Source of the DNA: Albidovulum denitrificans
GTDB lineage: Bacteria > Pseudomonadota > Alphaproteobacteria > Rhodobacterales > Rhodobacteraceae
Assembly (NCBI RefSeq): GCF_002973535.1
Contig: NZ_PVEP01000004.1
Location: 193,501-257,500 of the forward strand
Direction of reading: 5' to 3'
Length of the DNA stretch: 64,000 bases
Shown: in pieces, positions 41,991 to 50,712 of the stretch
How positions within the stretch are numbered: position 1 is the first letter of the stretch
How the letters are laid out: every line of letters begins with the position of its first letter
Made by a program: the position numbers and the translations under genes
The notes under the pieces: model-generated
Told to the model about the DNA's origin: nothing
Database searches by the model: none
What the model saw: the letters and a program-made list of their open reading frames with translations, nothing else

Positions 41991-42077
41991 AGCATTTCGG
42001 GTTTACACTGAATCAGAATTCGAACGTATTTCGTTCGAATTCTGATACTTACTTTCTCAACGGAAACCCGAAACGCT
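41991..42077. repeat. Nested AT-rich inverted repeat, MITE-like
   Basis: The inner stem is a perfect 15-bp pair (42012-42026 with 42032-42046; TCAGAATTCGAACG core, 5-base loop). The outer arms AGCATTTCGGGTTT (41991-42004) and AAACCCGAAACGCT (42064-42077) pair with one mismatch. It lies between the convergent AsnC and TIGR02186 genes and is much more AT-rich than its surroundings. It may be a palindromic repeat element rather than a classical terminator, since the stems lack GC-rich/T-run structure. Confidence 0.7.
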
Positions 42078-42836
42078 TTAGCTGCGGATCAGCCGGAAGA
42101 CGGCCGAGGCGGCCCAGCCCGCGAAGGAGGCCAGCACCAGCGCCAGGATCGCGTAGATCGTCGCCTGTTCCCGCGCCAGGTCGTAAAGCCAGCGTTCCAG
42201 CCCGACCTTGCGCACGTCGATGACCGTTTCGTCGCTGGCGATCACGGACCTGTCCCGCATCAGGAAGATGCGGGTGCGGTAGGCGCCCTCGATCAGGTTC
42301 GCGGGCAGGTCGATCTGGGTACTGAAGAGCGTTTCGGCCTTTAGCGTGACCGCGCCTTCATGGATGGCGTAAAGCCCGTCCTTCTCGCGCAGGCGGATCA
42401 GGGCGTCGGTGAAGGCGGCGGAATCCGAGATATAGTTTGGCGCGCCGACAGAGCGGATCATCTGCCGGGGGGAGATGCTGTGGCGCAGATCCTCGGTCTG
42501 GTAGAGGATCTTGTCGAGCGGGCCGGTCGTCTCGACGGCGTAGAAGCTGGGCGCGCGGTCGATTTCCACGCTGGCGGTGTTGACCCAGATCCCGGCCTCA
42601 CGCGACTTGCGGCGGACGGTCACGGGTTCGGACGGGCCTTCGACGGTGATGATAACGTCAAGCCCCGTCGCCGGGATCGGCTGTTCCCGTTTCACCGCGC
42701 CGTAGATCAGGATGTCGGACCCGTCGAAATTCGCGGTGATCGAGACGCTGTCATTGCTGAGGCCTGACACGACCTCTTCCTGCGCGGTGGCGGGCGGGGC
42801 GAGGAGAAGGGCGGCAAGAAGGGCGAGGCGGCGCAT
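42078..42836 (-). CDS. TIGR02186 family membrane-anchored protein
   Basis: A 252-residue protein. A signal peptide at 1-18 (RLALLAALLLAPPATAQ) precedes a beta-rich periplasmic domain (SVSITANFDGSDILIYGAVKR, SPRQMIRSVGAPNYISD, LIEGAYRTRIFLMRD) and a C-terminal membrane helix (ATIYAILALVLASFAGWAASAVF). This matches the TIGR02186 family, commonly paired with TSUP transporters as here (1-bp overlap). Function is unknown; a transport or export accessory role is inferred from the pairing. Confidence 0.85.
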   Translation of the reverse strand: MRRLALLAALLLAPPATAQEEVVSGLSNDSVSITANFDGSDILIYGAVKREQPIPATGLDVIITVEGPSEPVTVRRKSREAGIWVNTASVEIDRAPSFYAVETTGPLDKILYQTEDLRHSISPRQMIRSVGAPNYISDSAAFTDALIRLREKDGLYAIHEGAVTLKAETLFSTQIDLPANLIEGAYRTRIFLMRDRSVIASDETVIDVRKVGLERWLYDLAREQATIYAILALVLASFAGWAASAVFRLIRS

Positions 42837-43759
42837 CAGAACCTCCCCACCGGGCTGAGGGAGTAAAGCTCCGCCGGTTGGAGGAGGAGGTCGAGCGCGA
42901 GTTTGCCGCAGACGATCAGCACCATCAGCGCCAGCAGGATACGCATCTGTTCGGCCTTGAGCCGTGTGCCAAGCCGGGCGCCGATCTGCGCGCCAAGCAC
43001 ACCGCCGACGATCAAGAGAAGCGCCAGCATCAGGTCGACAGACTTGTTCGTCACCGCATGCATGTAGGTGGTGAAGCCGCTGACGAAGATGATCTGAAAC
43101 AGCGATGTCCCGATCACCACCTTGGTCGGCATCCCCAGCAGATAGATCATCACCGGGATCATGATAAAGCCGCCGCCGACGCCGGTGATGGCGGCGAGAA
43201 CGCCGACGAACATGCCCGAGACAAGCGGCGGGATGACGCTGATGTAAAGGCCCGAGGTGCGGAACTTCATCTTGAAGGGCAGCTTGTGGATCCAGTTGTG
43301 CTGGTGGCGCTTGATATGGGCGACCGGCCCCTTCTTGCGCGCCCTGTTCACGGCGCGGATGCCTTCCTGAAGCATCAGAAGGCCGATGAAGCCCAAGAGA
43401 ACGACATAGGTCAGCTGCACGATCAGGTCGATCTGGCCAAGGCGGGAGAGAAGGTTGAAGACCCAGATCCCGAGGGCGGATCCGATCAGACCACCACCCA
43501 GCAGCACGGTCCCCATGCGCAGATCGACCGTCTTGCGTTTGAGATGCGTCAGAACGCCCGAGATGGAAGAGGCGACGACCTGGTTCGCGCCGGTCGCGAC
43601 GGCGACGCTGGGCGGGATGCCGATGAAGAAGAGAAGCGGGGTGATGAGGAAACCGCCGCCGACGCCAAAGAGGCCGGACAACACGCCAACGATCCCGCCG
43701 ATCCCGAAAAGAAGGTAGGCATTGACCGATACTTCGGCGATGGGCAGGTAGATCTGCAT
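42836..43759 (-). CDS. TSUP (TauE/SafE) family sulfite/sulfonate exporter-like membrane protein
   Basis: A 307-residue polytopic protein with duplicated TSUP halves, each with a glycine-rich GVGGGF motif (SGLFGVGGGFLITPLLFF and AITGVGGGFIMIPVMIY). About eight membrane helices are traceable. It probably exports sulfite or a related sulfur or C2 anion. The start at 43759 (MQIYLPIAEVSVN) is favoured over 43825, which would place the first codons upstream of the predicted promoter. It forms a two-gene operon with TIGR02186. Confidence 0.88.
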   Translation of the reverse strand: MQIYLPIAEVSVNAYLLFGIGGIVGVLSGLFGVGGGFLITPLLFFIGIPPSVAVATGANQVVASSISGVLTHLKRKTVDLRMGTVLLGGGLIGSALGIWVFNLLSRLGQIDLIVQLTYVVLLGFIGLLMLQEGIRAVNRARKKGPVAHIKRHQHNWIHKLPFKMKFRTSGLYISVIPPLVSGMFVGVLAAITGVGGGFIMIPVMIYLLGMPTKVVIGTSLFQIIFVSGFTTYMHAVTNKSVDLMLALLLIVGGVLGAQIGARLGTRLKAEQMRILLALMVLIVCGKLALDLLLQPAELYSLSPVGRF

Positions 43760-43790
43760 CGGGTAGGCGCAATCCGCAGAAGATACTGCT

Positions 43791-43811
43791 GGTGCATACC
43801 ACTCATGCACC
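43791..43811. promoter_or_regulatory. Inverted-repeat operator candidate for the TSUP operon
   Basis: GGTGCAT (43791-43797) and ATGCACC (43805-43811) are perfect 7-bp arms 7 bp apart, 32 bp upstream of the TSUP start. They overlap a minus-strand promoter-like pair (TTGACG at 43825-43820, TGGTAT at 43801-43796). The regulator is unknown; none is encoded next to it. Confidence 0.45.
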
Positions 43812-43918
43812 GCCGGAAACGTCAAGTCAAACGGGCTTGTGTCGCGTTCTTAGGCCAGATTGTGTGGCTGTATAGGTCCAGACGGTGCGGGTGCAGCATC
43901 GGCGGGCGGCTTCCTGCG

Positions 43919-44887
43919 TCAGCGTTCCTTCACATAAGGCTCGCCCCCGGCGCGCGGCGGGATGGCGCGGCCGACGAACCCGGCAAGGACGACCACGGTC
44001 AGGATATAGGGCATCGCGTCCAGCGCCGGGACCGGGATCGAGAAGTGGAAGAGGCGCGTGATGACGTCGGGGCGCAGTGCGAGGGCCTGGAAAAAGCCGA
44101 AGAGCAGCGTCGCCATCAGCGCGTACCACGGCCGCCATTTCGCGAAGATCAGCGCGGCCAGCGCGATATAGCCGCGCCCCGCCGTCATTTCCTTGCCAAA
44201 GCCCGCCTGAAGACCGGCGGCCATATAGGCGCCCGCAAGGCCGCAGAGGATGCCGGTGATGGCGACGGCGGCAAAGCGCAGGCGGATGACCGAAACGCCC
44301 GCGGTATCGACCGAGGCCGGGTTTTCCCCCACCGCGCGCAGCCTGAGGCCAAAGCGGGTGCGGAAAAGCGCCCACCATGTCAGCGGTACGCAGAGCAGGC
44401 CGATATAGACAAGGATCGTGTGGCCCGACAGGACCTCGGCATAGAAGGGGCCGATGATCGGGATCGCATGGGCGCTTTCGGCGAAGGGCAGCTCGATCGG
44501 GTTGAAGCGGGCATCGCCGCTAAGGGGCGGGGTGCGGCCACCCTGACGGAACAGGGATTGCGCGGCCAGAACCGTGATGCCCGAGGCGATGAAGTTCAGC
44601 GCGACGCCGGAGATGAGCTGGTTGCCCCGGAAGGTGATCGAGGCAAGCCCGTGGATCGCGGCCAGCACCATCGACCCGGCGATCCCCGCCAGAACGCCAA
44701 CCCAAACCGAGCCGGAGAGATAGGCCGCCGCGCCGGTACACATCGCGGCCATCAGCATCTTGCCTTCCAGCCCGATGTCGAAAATGCCGGAGCGTTCGGA
44801 GAACAGCCCGGCAAGGCAGGCCAGCAGCAGGGGCGTTGCCAGCCGCAGGGTGGAATCGAGGATCTGGAGAAGCGTCGCGTAATCCAT
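43919..44887 (-). CDS. Nucleoside ABC transporter permease (BmpABC-NupC/YufQ type), second
   Basis: A 322-residue BPD_transp_2 permease: MDYATLLQILDSTLRLATPLLLACLAGLFSERSGIFDIGLEG, then GNQLISGVALNFIASG, and GLRLRAVGENPASVDTAGVSVIRLRF. It pairs with the other permease for nucleoside import. The two overlap by 1 bp. The long open frame continuing upstream to 45991 is antiphase to the first permease and is not used. Confidence 0.92.
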   Translation of the reverse strand: MDYATLLQILDSTLRLATPLLLACLAGLFSERSGIFDIGLEGKMLMAAMCTGAAAYLSGSVWVGVLAGIAGSMVLAAIHGLASITFRGNQLISGVALNFIASGITVLAAQSLFRQGGRTPPLSGDARFNPIELPFAESAHAIPIIGPFYAEVLSGHTILVYIGLLCVPLTWWALFRTRFGLRLRAVGENPASVDTAGVSVIRLRFAAVAITGILCGLAGAYMAAGLQAGFGKEMTAGRGYIALAALIFAKWRPWYALMATLLFGFFQALALRPDVITRLFHFSIPVPALDAMPYILTVVVLAGFVGRAIPPRAGGEPYVKER

Positions 44888-45978
44888 CACGCCACCCCCA
44901 GCGGACGCGGCCGGAAGAACTGGCCGAGGAACATGCGCACCATGTGATCGAGCGCGCCGGTGAAAAGGATCACAAGGCCCTGAACAACCGTCCGAAGCTC
45001 GATCGGGATCGAGGTCCAGAGGCCAAGCTCGGCCCCGCCCTGATAGAGAAAGCCGAAAAGGATCGCGGCGAGGAAGACGCCGATGGGGTGGTTCCGGCCC
45101 ATCAGCGCGACGGCGATACCGATGAAACCCGCCCCTTCGGCGGAGTTCTGCACCAGACGCCCGCTTTCGCCCATGACGTTGTTGATCGACATCAGCCCGG
45201 CCAGCGCGCCGGAGATCAGCATCGCGTACATCGTGACCCGGAAGGGTGAGATCCCGGCATATTTCGCCGCAGGCTCCGACCGGCCGAAGGCGCGGATTTC
45301 GTAGCCTAGCCGGGTGCGCCAGAGCAGGATCCAGATCAGCCAGCAGGCGAAGAGCGCGACGAACAGGCTCACATTCGCGGGAACCTGCTTGGTGAAGATC
45401 AGGTTGAAGCCGGGGATTTCGTGCAGCGTCGGCAGATGGGTACCTGCGGGGAAGCGGGCGGTGGCCGGGTCCATCTGGCCCACGGGCTTCAGCACGCTGA
45501 CCAGCATGTAGATGATAAGGGCGGCGGCGATGTAGTTGAACATGATCGTCGTGATGACGATATGGCTGCCGCGCCGGGCCTGAAGATAGGCGGGGATCGC
45601 CGCCCAGGCCGCGCCGAAGAGCGCCCCGCCGATCATCGCGGCAGGCAGCGCCAGCGTCCAGTGCGGCCAGGGCAGGGCAAGGCAGACCAGCGCCACGCCC
45701 AGCCCGCCAAGCTGCGCCTGCCCCTCGCCGCCGATGTTGAAAAGGCTCGCATGGAAGGCCACCGTGACGGCAAGCCCGGTGAAGATGAAGCTGGTTGCGT
45801 AATAAAGCGTATAGCCCCAGCCATAGGCCGACCCGACCGCGCCATCGACCATGGTCTTCAGCGCCTGCCACGGGCTTTCGCCGATGGCCCAGATGACGAT
45901 GGCGGAAATCGCACCCGCCAGCAGAAGGCTGATCAGCGGAACGAGAACGACATCGGCCCAGCGTGGCAGTTGGGTCAT
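44887..45978 (-). CDS. Nucleoside ABC transporter permease (BmpABC-NupB/YufP type), first
   Basis: A 363-residue BPD_transp_2 permease. Features are FIFTGLAVTVAFHASLFNIGGEGQAQLGGLGVAL and GYEIRAFGRSEPAAKYAGISPFR, and about nine membrane helices can be followed. Its start overlaps the AT-rich small gene by 4 bp (ATGA); the GGAGG site that serves it (6-base spacing) is encoded in the last codons of that gene. Confidence 0.92.
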   Translation of the reverse strand: MTQLPRWADVVLVPLISLLLAGAISAIVIWAIGESPWQALKTMVDGAVGSAYGWGYTLYYATSFIFTGLAVTVAFHASLFNIGGEGQAQLGGLGVALVCLALPWPHWTLALPAAMIGGALFGAAWAAIPAYLQARRGSHIVITTIMFNYIAAALIIYMLVSVLKPVGQMDPATARFPAGTHLPTLHEIPGFNLIFTKQVPANVSLFVALFACWLIWILLWRTRLGYEIRAFGRSEPAAKYAGISPFRVTMYAMLISGALAGLMSINNVMGESGRLVQNSAEGAGFIGIAVALMGRNHPIGVFLAAILFGFLYQGGAELGLWTSIPIELRTVVQGLVILFTGALDHMVRMFLGQFFRPRPLGVA

Positions 45979-46247
45979 GCAGTGCCTCCACCCTTCATCA
46001 AAAGCGACCGAATCTCTTTTGTCCGTCGCTCAGCCACCGCCGCCAACAAATCCGTAAGTTCTTTGATGCTTAGCTCAAGTGTTCCTTCGTAGTTACCCAA
46101 ACCGTTGTCGTTTCTTACATTCTTCACTGAGATAGTGATCGTTGATAATTCAGTCTGAATACTGACTGTATCTAGTGGCTCATCCCAGAGTTCAAATTCT
46201 GCGGTGTTCTTTGCATTTCTGATTTTGGCATAGCGGGTAAACTTCAT
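45975..46247 (-). CDS. AT-rich small gene inserted in the nucleoside ABC transporter operon, unknown function
   Basis: A 90-residue protein with no recognised family: MKFTRYAKIRNAKNTAEFELWDEPLDTVSIQT, a predicted beta-rich first part (STITISVKNV, GTLELSIKEL) and a charged amphipathic C-terminal helix (LTDLLAAVAERRTKEIRSLL). It is soluble. By my count positions 46021-46250 are about 44% GC, against roughly two-thirds in the flanking genes. The ATG overlaps the ATPase stop (TGATG) with a GGGGAGGG site, and its stop overlaps the permease start. This looks like a gene acquired into the operon with coupling preserved. Confidence 0.7.
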   Translation of the reverse strand: MKFTRYAKIRNAKNTAEFELWDEPLDTVSIQTELSTITISVKNVRNDNGLGNYEGTLELSIKELTDLLAAVAERRTKEIRSLLMKGGGTA

Positions 46248-47830
46248 CACGCGCCCTCCCCGCCGACGCCTGCCATCAGAAGGCCTAGCGCGCGTTCGTC
46301 TGTGTCCTCGGGCATGCGTTCGCCCATGATGCGGCCGTCGAACATGACCGCGATACGGTCCGACAGGCTCATGATCTCGGCCAGTTCGACGCTGACCAGA
46401 AGCACGGCCTTGCCCGCGTCGCGCAGTTCCACGATCCGCTTGTGAATGAACTCGATCGCGCCGATATCCACGCCCCGCGTCGGCTGGCCGACAAGGAGAA
46501 GGTCGGGATTGCGCTCGATTTCCCGCGCGAGGATGATCTTTTGCTGGTTGCCGCCAGAGAAGTTCTTGGCCGCCAGCGTCGGGATCGGGGGGCGGACGTC
46601 GAAACGTTCCATCTTGCCCTGGCTGTCTTCAAGGATCGCGGCGTTGTTCATCAGAAGGGCGTTCTTCTGATAGGCCGGGTCGTTGTGATAGCCGAAGGCC
46701 ATGTTCTCCCACGCGGTGAAGTCCATGATCATGCCAAGGTGCTGGCGATCCTCCGGCACATGGGCGATGCCTCTGGCGCGGCGCGATTGCCCGTCGGAAT
46801 GGCGGCCGGTGAGGTCAAGGTCCTTGCCGTTCAGCCGGATCGACCCGGTCGCGGGCATGATGCCGCCAAGGACGGCGAGAAGCTCGGACTGACCGTTCCC
46901 GGCGACACCGGCGATGCCGAAGATCTCCCCCTCGCGGATGGTGAAGGAGATGCCCTTGACCCGCTCCACCTTGTCCTCGTCCACGACGCGGAGGTTTTCG
47001 ACCTCAAGGATGACGCGGCCGGGATTGGCGGGGCCTTTGGGGACGTTCAGCAGGACCTTGCGCCCGACCATCAGTTCGGCCAGCTGCTCCGGGTCGGTTT
47101 CGGCGGTTTTGACGGTTGCCGTCATCTCGCCGCGCCGCATGACAGAGACCGTATCGGTGATCTCCATGATCTCGCGCAGCTTGTGGGTGATGAGGATGAT
47201 GGTTTTGCCCTGCTCCTTCAGCCCGCGCAGGATGCGGAAGAGGTGATCGGCCTCATCCGGCGTCAGGACGCCCGTGGGTTCGTCGAGGATCAGGATATCG
47301 GCGTGGCGGTATAGCGCCTTGAGGATTTCGACCCGCTGCTGGTGGCCGACGCTGAGTTCCTCGATCACCTCGTCGGGGTCGACGTCAAGGCCGTATTCCT
47401 TTGCCAGTTCCTTCAGGACCCGCCGCGCCTTGGCAAGCGAGGGGCGCAGAAGCGCGCCATCCTCGGCGCCGAGGATCACGTTTTCGAGGACGGTGAAATT
47501 CTGCACCAGCTTGAAATGCTGGAAGACCATGCCGATCCCGGCGCGGATTGCCGCCTGGCTGTCGGGGATATCGGTCTTTTGTCCGTTGATGAAGATCTCA
47601 CCCGCATCGGCCTTGTAGAAGCCGTAAAGGATCGACATCAGCGTGGATTTGCCCGCGCCGTTTTCGCCGATGATGCCGTGGATCGTGCCGGGCATGACCC
47701 GGATGGAAATGTCCTTGTTGGCCTGAACCGGCCCGAACGCCTTGGAGACCCCCCGCAGTTCGATGGCGGGGGCCTTGCCCTCAGGGGCGGCAGTGTCCTG
47801 CCGCCCCGAAGTCGTTCCCGTCGCCGCCAT
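46247..47830 (-). CDS. Nucleoside ABC transporter ATPase, two domains (NupA/YufO type)
   Basis: A 527-residue tandem ATPase. The first domain has Walker A GENGAGKST (55-63), SVGHQQRVEI, and ILILDEPTGVLTPDE. The second has the degenerate GVAGNGQSE in place of Walker A, FSGGNQQKIILAREI and LLLVGQPTRGVDIGA, as in monosaccharide and nucleoside importers. It precedes the AT-rich gene and both permeases. Nucleoside rather than sugar specificity is inferred from the BMP-family binding protein. Confidence 0.92.
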   Translation of the reverse strand: MAATGTTSGRQDTAAPEGKAPAIELRGVSKAFGPVQANKDISIRVMPGTIHGIIGENGAGKSTLMSILYGFYKADAGEIFINGQKTDIPDSQAAIRAGIGMVFQHFKLVQNFTVLENVILGAEDGALLRPSLAKARRVLKELAKEYGLDVDPDEVIEELSVGHQQRVEILKALYRHADILILDEPTGVLTPDEADHLFRILRGLKEQGKTIILITHKLREIMEITDTVSVMRRGEMTATVKTAETDPEQLAELMVGRKVLLNVPKGPANPGRVILEVENLRVVDEDKVERVKGISFTIREGEIFGIAGVAGNGQSELLAVLGGIMPATGSIRLNGKDLDLTGRHSDGQSRRARGIAHVPEDRQHLGMIMDFTAWENMAFGYHNDPAYQKNALLMNNAAILEDSQGKMERFDVRPPIPTLAAKNFSGGNQQKIILAREIERNPDLLLVGQPTRGVDIGAIEFIHKRIVELRDAGKAVLLVSVELAEIMSLSDRIAVMFDGRIMGERMPEDTDERALGLLMAGVGGEGA

Positions 47831-48826
47831 TTAGAAGGTCAGGGCGGGGCAGGTTTCGTCGGACATGTAGTCGTGGACGGTGATCTCACCCGCCTCGATC
47901 TTGGCTTTCGCCTCATCGACGGCGGCCTGCATCTCGGGCGTCACGAGGGCCTTGTTGTTGTCGTCAAGCGCGTAGTCCACACCGCCGGCCTTGAGGTCCA
48001 TGACATTGATGCCGGTGGTCATGTCGGGACCTTCCGAGAATGCCTCATAGACGGAGTTGTCGACGCGTTTGACCATCGAGGTCAGGACCTGACCGGGATG
48101 CAGGTAGTTCTGGTTGCTGTCGACGCCGATCGACAGGATGCCTTCGTCGGCGGCGGCCTGAAGCACGCCGATGCCGGTCCCCCCGGCGGCGGCATAGATC
48201 ACGTCGGCGCCCTGCGATTTCTGCGCCTTGGCCAGTTCCGCGCCCTTGACCGGGTCGTTCCAGGCGGCGGGCGTGGTGCCGGTCATGTTGGCGACAATGG
48301 TCGCATCGGGATTGGCGGCCTTCACACCCTCGGCATAGCCGCAGGCGAATTTGCGGATCAGCGGAATGTCCATGCCGCCGATGAAGCCGACGGTGCCGGT
48401 TTTCGAGGCCATCGCGGCCATCATGCCGACGAGGTAGGACCCCTGCTCTTCGGTGAAGACCACCGATTTCACGTTCGGCTGATCGACGACCATGTCGATG
48501 ATCGCGAATTTCGTGTCGGGGAAGTCGGGCGCGACCTTGTTCAGGACGTCACCGAAGGCAAAGCCGGTCATCACGACCGGGTTCGCGCCGGTTTCGGCCA
48601 GCCGCCGCAGCGCCTGTTCGCGCTGGGCCTCGGACTGCATCTCAAGCTCCTTGTAGGAGCCGCCGGTCTCGGCCTTCCACTTTTCGGCGCCGTTGAAGGC
48701 GGCTTCGTTGAAGGATTTGTCGAACTTGCCGCCGAGGTCGTAGATGATCGCCGGATCGGCAAGCGCCGCGCCGGAGGTAAGCGCCAGCGTCGCGGCCGCG
48801 CCGAGGAATGTGTGCATCAGTGTCAT
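47831..48826 (-). CDS. BMP-family ABC transporter substrate-binding protein (nucleoside/purine)
   Basis: A 331-residue protein. The signal peptide covers about 1-23 (TLMHTFLGAAATLALTSGAALA), followed by the BMP/PnrA-like core: YDLGGKFDKSFNEAAFNGAEKW, GFIGGMDIPLIRKFACGYAEGVKAANP and AAGGTGIGVLQAA. It is exported without a lipobox Cys. The start at 48826 (GGGAGCG site) is chosen over 48862. First gene of the operon. Confidence 0.92.
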   Translation of the reverse strand: MTLMHTFLGAAATLALTSGAALADPAIIYDLGGKFDKSFNEAAFNGAEKWKAETGGSYKELEMQSEAQREQALRRLAETGANPVVMTGFAFGDVLNKVAPDFPDTKFAIIDMVVDQPNVKSVVFTEEQGSYLVGMMAAMASKTGTVGFIGGMDIPLIRKFACGYAEGVKAANPDATIVANMTGTTPAAWNDPVKGAELAKAQKSQGADVIYAAAGGTGIGVLQAAADEGILSIGVDSNQNYLHPGQVLTSMVKRVDNSVYEAFSEGPDMTTGINVMDLKAGGVDYALDDNNKALVTPEMQAAVDEAKAKIEAGEITVHDYMSDETCPALTF

Positions 48827-48905
48827 GGATCGCTCCCAGTTGTCGTCCGTGGACATCCGCATTCCCGAGTCTCCCGAAGGGGGACTGTCCTGCGCGGATC
48901 GTCAC

Positions 48906-48936
48906 AGATTAGGGCCAATGCGCGCTGGCCGGTCAA
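48906..48936 (-). promoter_or_regulatory. Candidate promoter and palindrome upstream of the BMP operon
   Basis: On the minus strand TTGACC (48936-48931) and TAATCT (48911-48906) are 19 bp apart, a slightly long spacer. Between them lies GGCCA-N8-TGGCC (48913-48930), a palindrome where an operator would block transcription. About 80 bp separate it from the start codon. Confidence 0.35.
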
Positions 48937-48977
48937 TAGCAATCTGGCTTGACGCAGGGTGTTTCTTGACTGGGTGG

Positions 48978-49421
48978 TCAGGTTTTTGGCGAATTGGCGG
49001 GCAGTGCGCGGCACAGGACCAGTGCATCGACCGGCGCGCCCGGTCCGTCGGTGTAGTAGCGCGGCCTGCGGCCGGTCTCGGCGAAGCCATGGCGGCGGTA
49101 AAGCGCCAGCGCGGCGGTGTTGTCTGCGGCGACTTCAAGAAACGCCGTTACGGCGCCCCTCGCCCGCGCTTCGGCCGTGAAGGCGGCGACGAGGCGGGCG
49201 CCGATGCCGCCCCGGCGCCGGTCGGGGGCGACGGCGAGGGTCAGCAACTCTGCCTCATCCGCGACGGTGCGGCCGATGAGGAACCCGCCCGGCTCGGTCA
49301 GAAGGAAGGCGCCGAGACCGTCGAGAAGGGCGCGCAGTTCCGGGGCGCTCCACGGGCGGGGGTTCATGAAGCTTGCCGCATGGATCGCGGCAAGCGTGGG
49401 CAGGTCCGGCGCGCCGGTCAC
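48978..49421 (-). CDS. rimI: GNAT acetyltransferase RimI-like
   Basis: A 147-residue GNAT protein with the acetyl-CoA loop LAVAPDRRRGGIGARLVAAF and LEVAADNTAALALYRRHGFAETGRRPRYY, typical of RimI, which acetylates the N-terminus of ribosomal protein S18. The start overlaps the tsaB stop by 4 bp, a frequent tsaB-rimI arrangement. The substrate is inferred from the family. Confidence 0.88.
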   Translation of the reverse strand: MTGAPDLPTLAAIHAASFMNPRPWSAPELRALLDGLGAFLLTEPGGFLIGRTVADEAELLTLAVAPDRRRGGIGARLVAAFTAEARARGAVTAFLEVAADNTAALALYRRHGFAETGRRPRYYTDGPGAPVDALVLCRALPANSPKT

Positions 49422-50095
49422 GGCAGGATTGCCGGGGCTGCGTCGCGCATCGGCGCGGCGTCTGCCGGGCGGACGTAAAGCGGCGCGGGCCGGGGGCAGG
49501 GCTGCGCCCGCCGGTCAACGGCGATTTCCGCGATGAGAAGGCCGAGGGTGTCGGGCGTCACGGCGCGCTCCAACGCGGGCAGCGCCGATCCCGTCAGGGT
49601 GGCGAGGCGGGCCGTGTCATGGCCGATGATCCGGTGGCCCGTGAGGTCGCCAAGTTCCGGGGGCAGCATCCCCCCCATCACCTCGGGCGCGCCTGCTGCC
49701 GCGCCCTTTTCATGGCGTTGCAGGTAAAGCTGGTCGCGTGGCGCAGGCAGTGACAGAAGAAGCGGGCCGTCCCCTTGCCCCCGCGCGAGGACGTCAAAGG
49801 ATGATACTCCGATGGCCGGTACGCCAAGCGACAGGGCCAGCCCCCGCGCGGCGCTGACCGCGATGCGGATGCCGGTGAAGTTGCCCGGCCCGATGCCGAC
49901 GCCGATGGCGGCAAGATCGCGCCAGCTCAGCCCCTGATCGGCCAGCAATTCCTCAAGCATCGGGAACAGGTGTTCGGCCTGCCCCTTCTGCATCGGTGCC
50001 GCCCGTTTCGCGGCGATGCGCCCGGCCAGAAACAGACCGGCCGCGCAATGCGCGGCCGATGTGTCGAAGCCAAGGACCGGCGCGTCAGGCGGCAA
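49418..50095 (-). CDS. tsaB: tRNA threonylcarbamoyladenosine biosynthesis protein TsaB
   Basis: A 225-residue ASKHA-fold protein. It opens PVLGFDTSAAHCAAGLFLAG, has QAEHLFPMLEELL, and GVGIGPGNFTGIRIAVSAARGLAL. It acts with TsaD and TsaE to make t6A37. The start overlaps the end of the nifU-like gene by 11 bp. Confidence 0.92.
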   Translation of the reverse strand: MPPDAPVLGFDTSAAHCAAGLFLAGRIAAKRAAPMQKGQAEHLFPMLEELLADQGLSWRDLAAIGVGIGPGNFTGIRIAVSAARGLALSLGVPAIGVSSFDVLARGQGDGPLLLSLPAPRDQLYLQRHEKGAAAGAPEVMGGMLPPELGDLTGHRIIGHDTARLATLTGSALPALERAVTPDTLGLLIAEIAVDRRAQPCPRPAPLYVRPADAAPMRDAAPAILP

Positions 50096-50645
50096 CGGGG
50101 CGCACCTCGGTCACTTCGGGGATGTAGTGCCGCAGCAGGTTTTCGATCCCCATCTTCAGCGTCAGGGTCGAGGACGGGCAGCCCGCGCAGGCGCCCTGCA
50201 TATGCAGGTAGACGACGCCACGGTCGAAGCCGTGGAAGGTGATGTCGCCGCCGTCCTGCGCCACGGCGGGGCGCACGCGGGTGTCGAGCAGTTCCTTGAT
50301 CTGGCGGACGATATCCTCATCCGGGCCGTCATGGGCGGCATGGCCCGAGGGCGCCTGTTCGCCTTCGATCACCGGGGCGCCCGACTGGAAATGTTCCATG
50401 ATCGCGCCGAGAAGGGCGGGCTTGATATGTTCCCACAGTACCGCGTCGGCCTTGGTCACGGTCACGAAATCGGTGCCGAGGAAGACGCCGGTCACGCCGT
50501 CCACGCCGAAGATGCGCGTGGCGAGCGGCGATTTGGCGGCCGTTTCCGCCGAGGTGAAGTCCGCCGTTCCGGCGTCCAGCACGGTCTGGCCGGGCAGGAA
50601 TTTCAGCGTGGCGGGGTTGGGCGTCGATTCGGTCTGGATGAACAT
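50085..50645 (-). CDS. NifU family iron-sulfur scaffold/carrier protein
   Basis: A 186-residue Nfu-type protein. The N-terminal Nfu_N domain opens MFIQTESTPNPATLKFLPG, and the C-terminal NifU domain has the cluster-binding CAGC in HMQGACAGCPSSTLTLK. It delivers [4Fe-4S] clusters to targets. The start at 50645 has GGAGAC 6 bases upstream; the frame is open to 50699. Confidence 0.92.
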   Translation of the reverse strand: MFIQTESTPNPATLKFLPGQTVLDAGTADFTSAETAAKSPLATRIFGVDGVTGVFLGTDFVTVTKADAVLWEHIKPALLGAIMEHFQSGAPVIEGEQAPSGHAAHDGPDEDIVRQIKELLDTRVRPAVAQDGGDITFHGFDRGVVYLHMQGACAGCPSSTLTLKMGIENLLRHYIPEVTEVRPVAA

Positions 50646-50712
50646 CTGAAGTCTCCGACTATTCAGGTCGGATATGCGCCCGGACCCCCCGGAAGTCAAG
50701 TTTGGAACGGTT

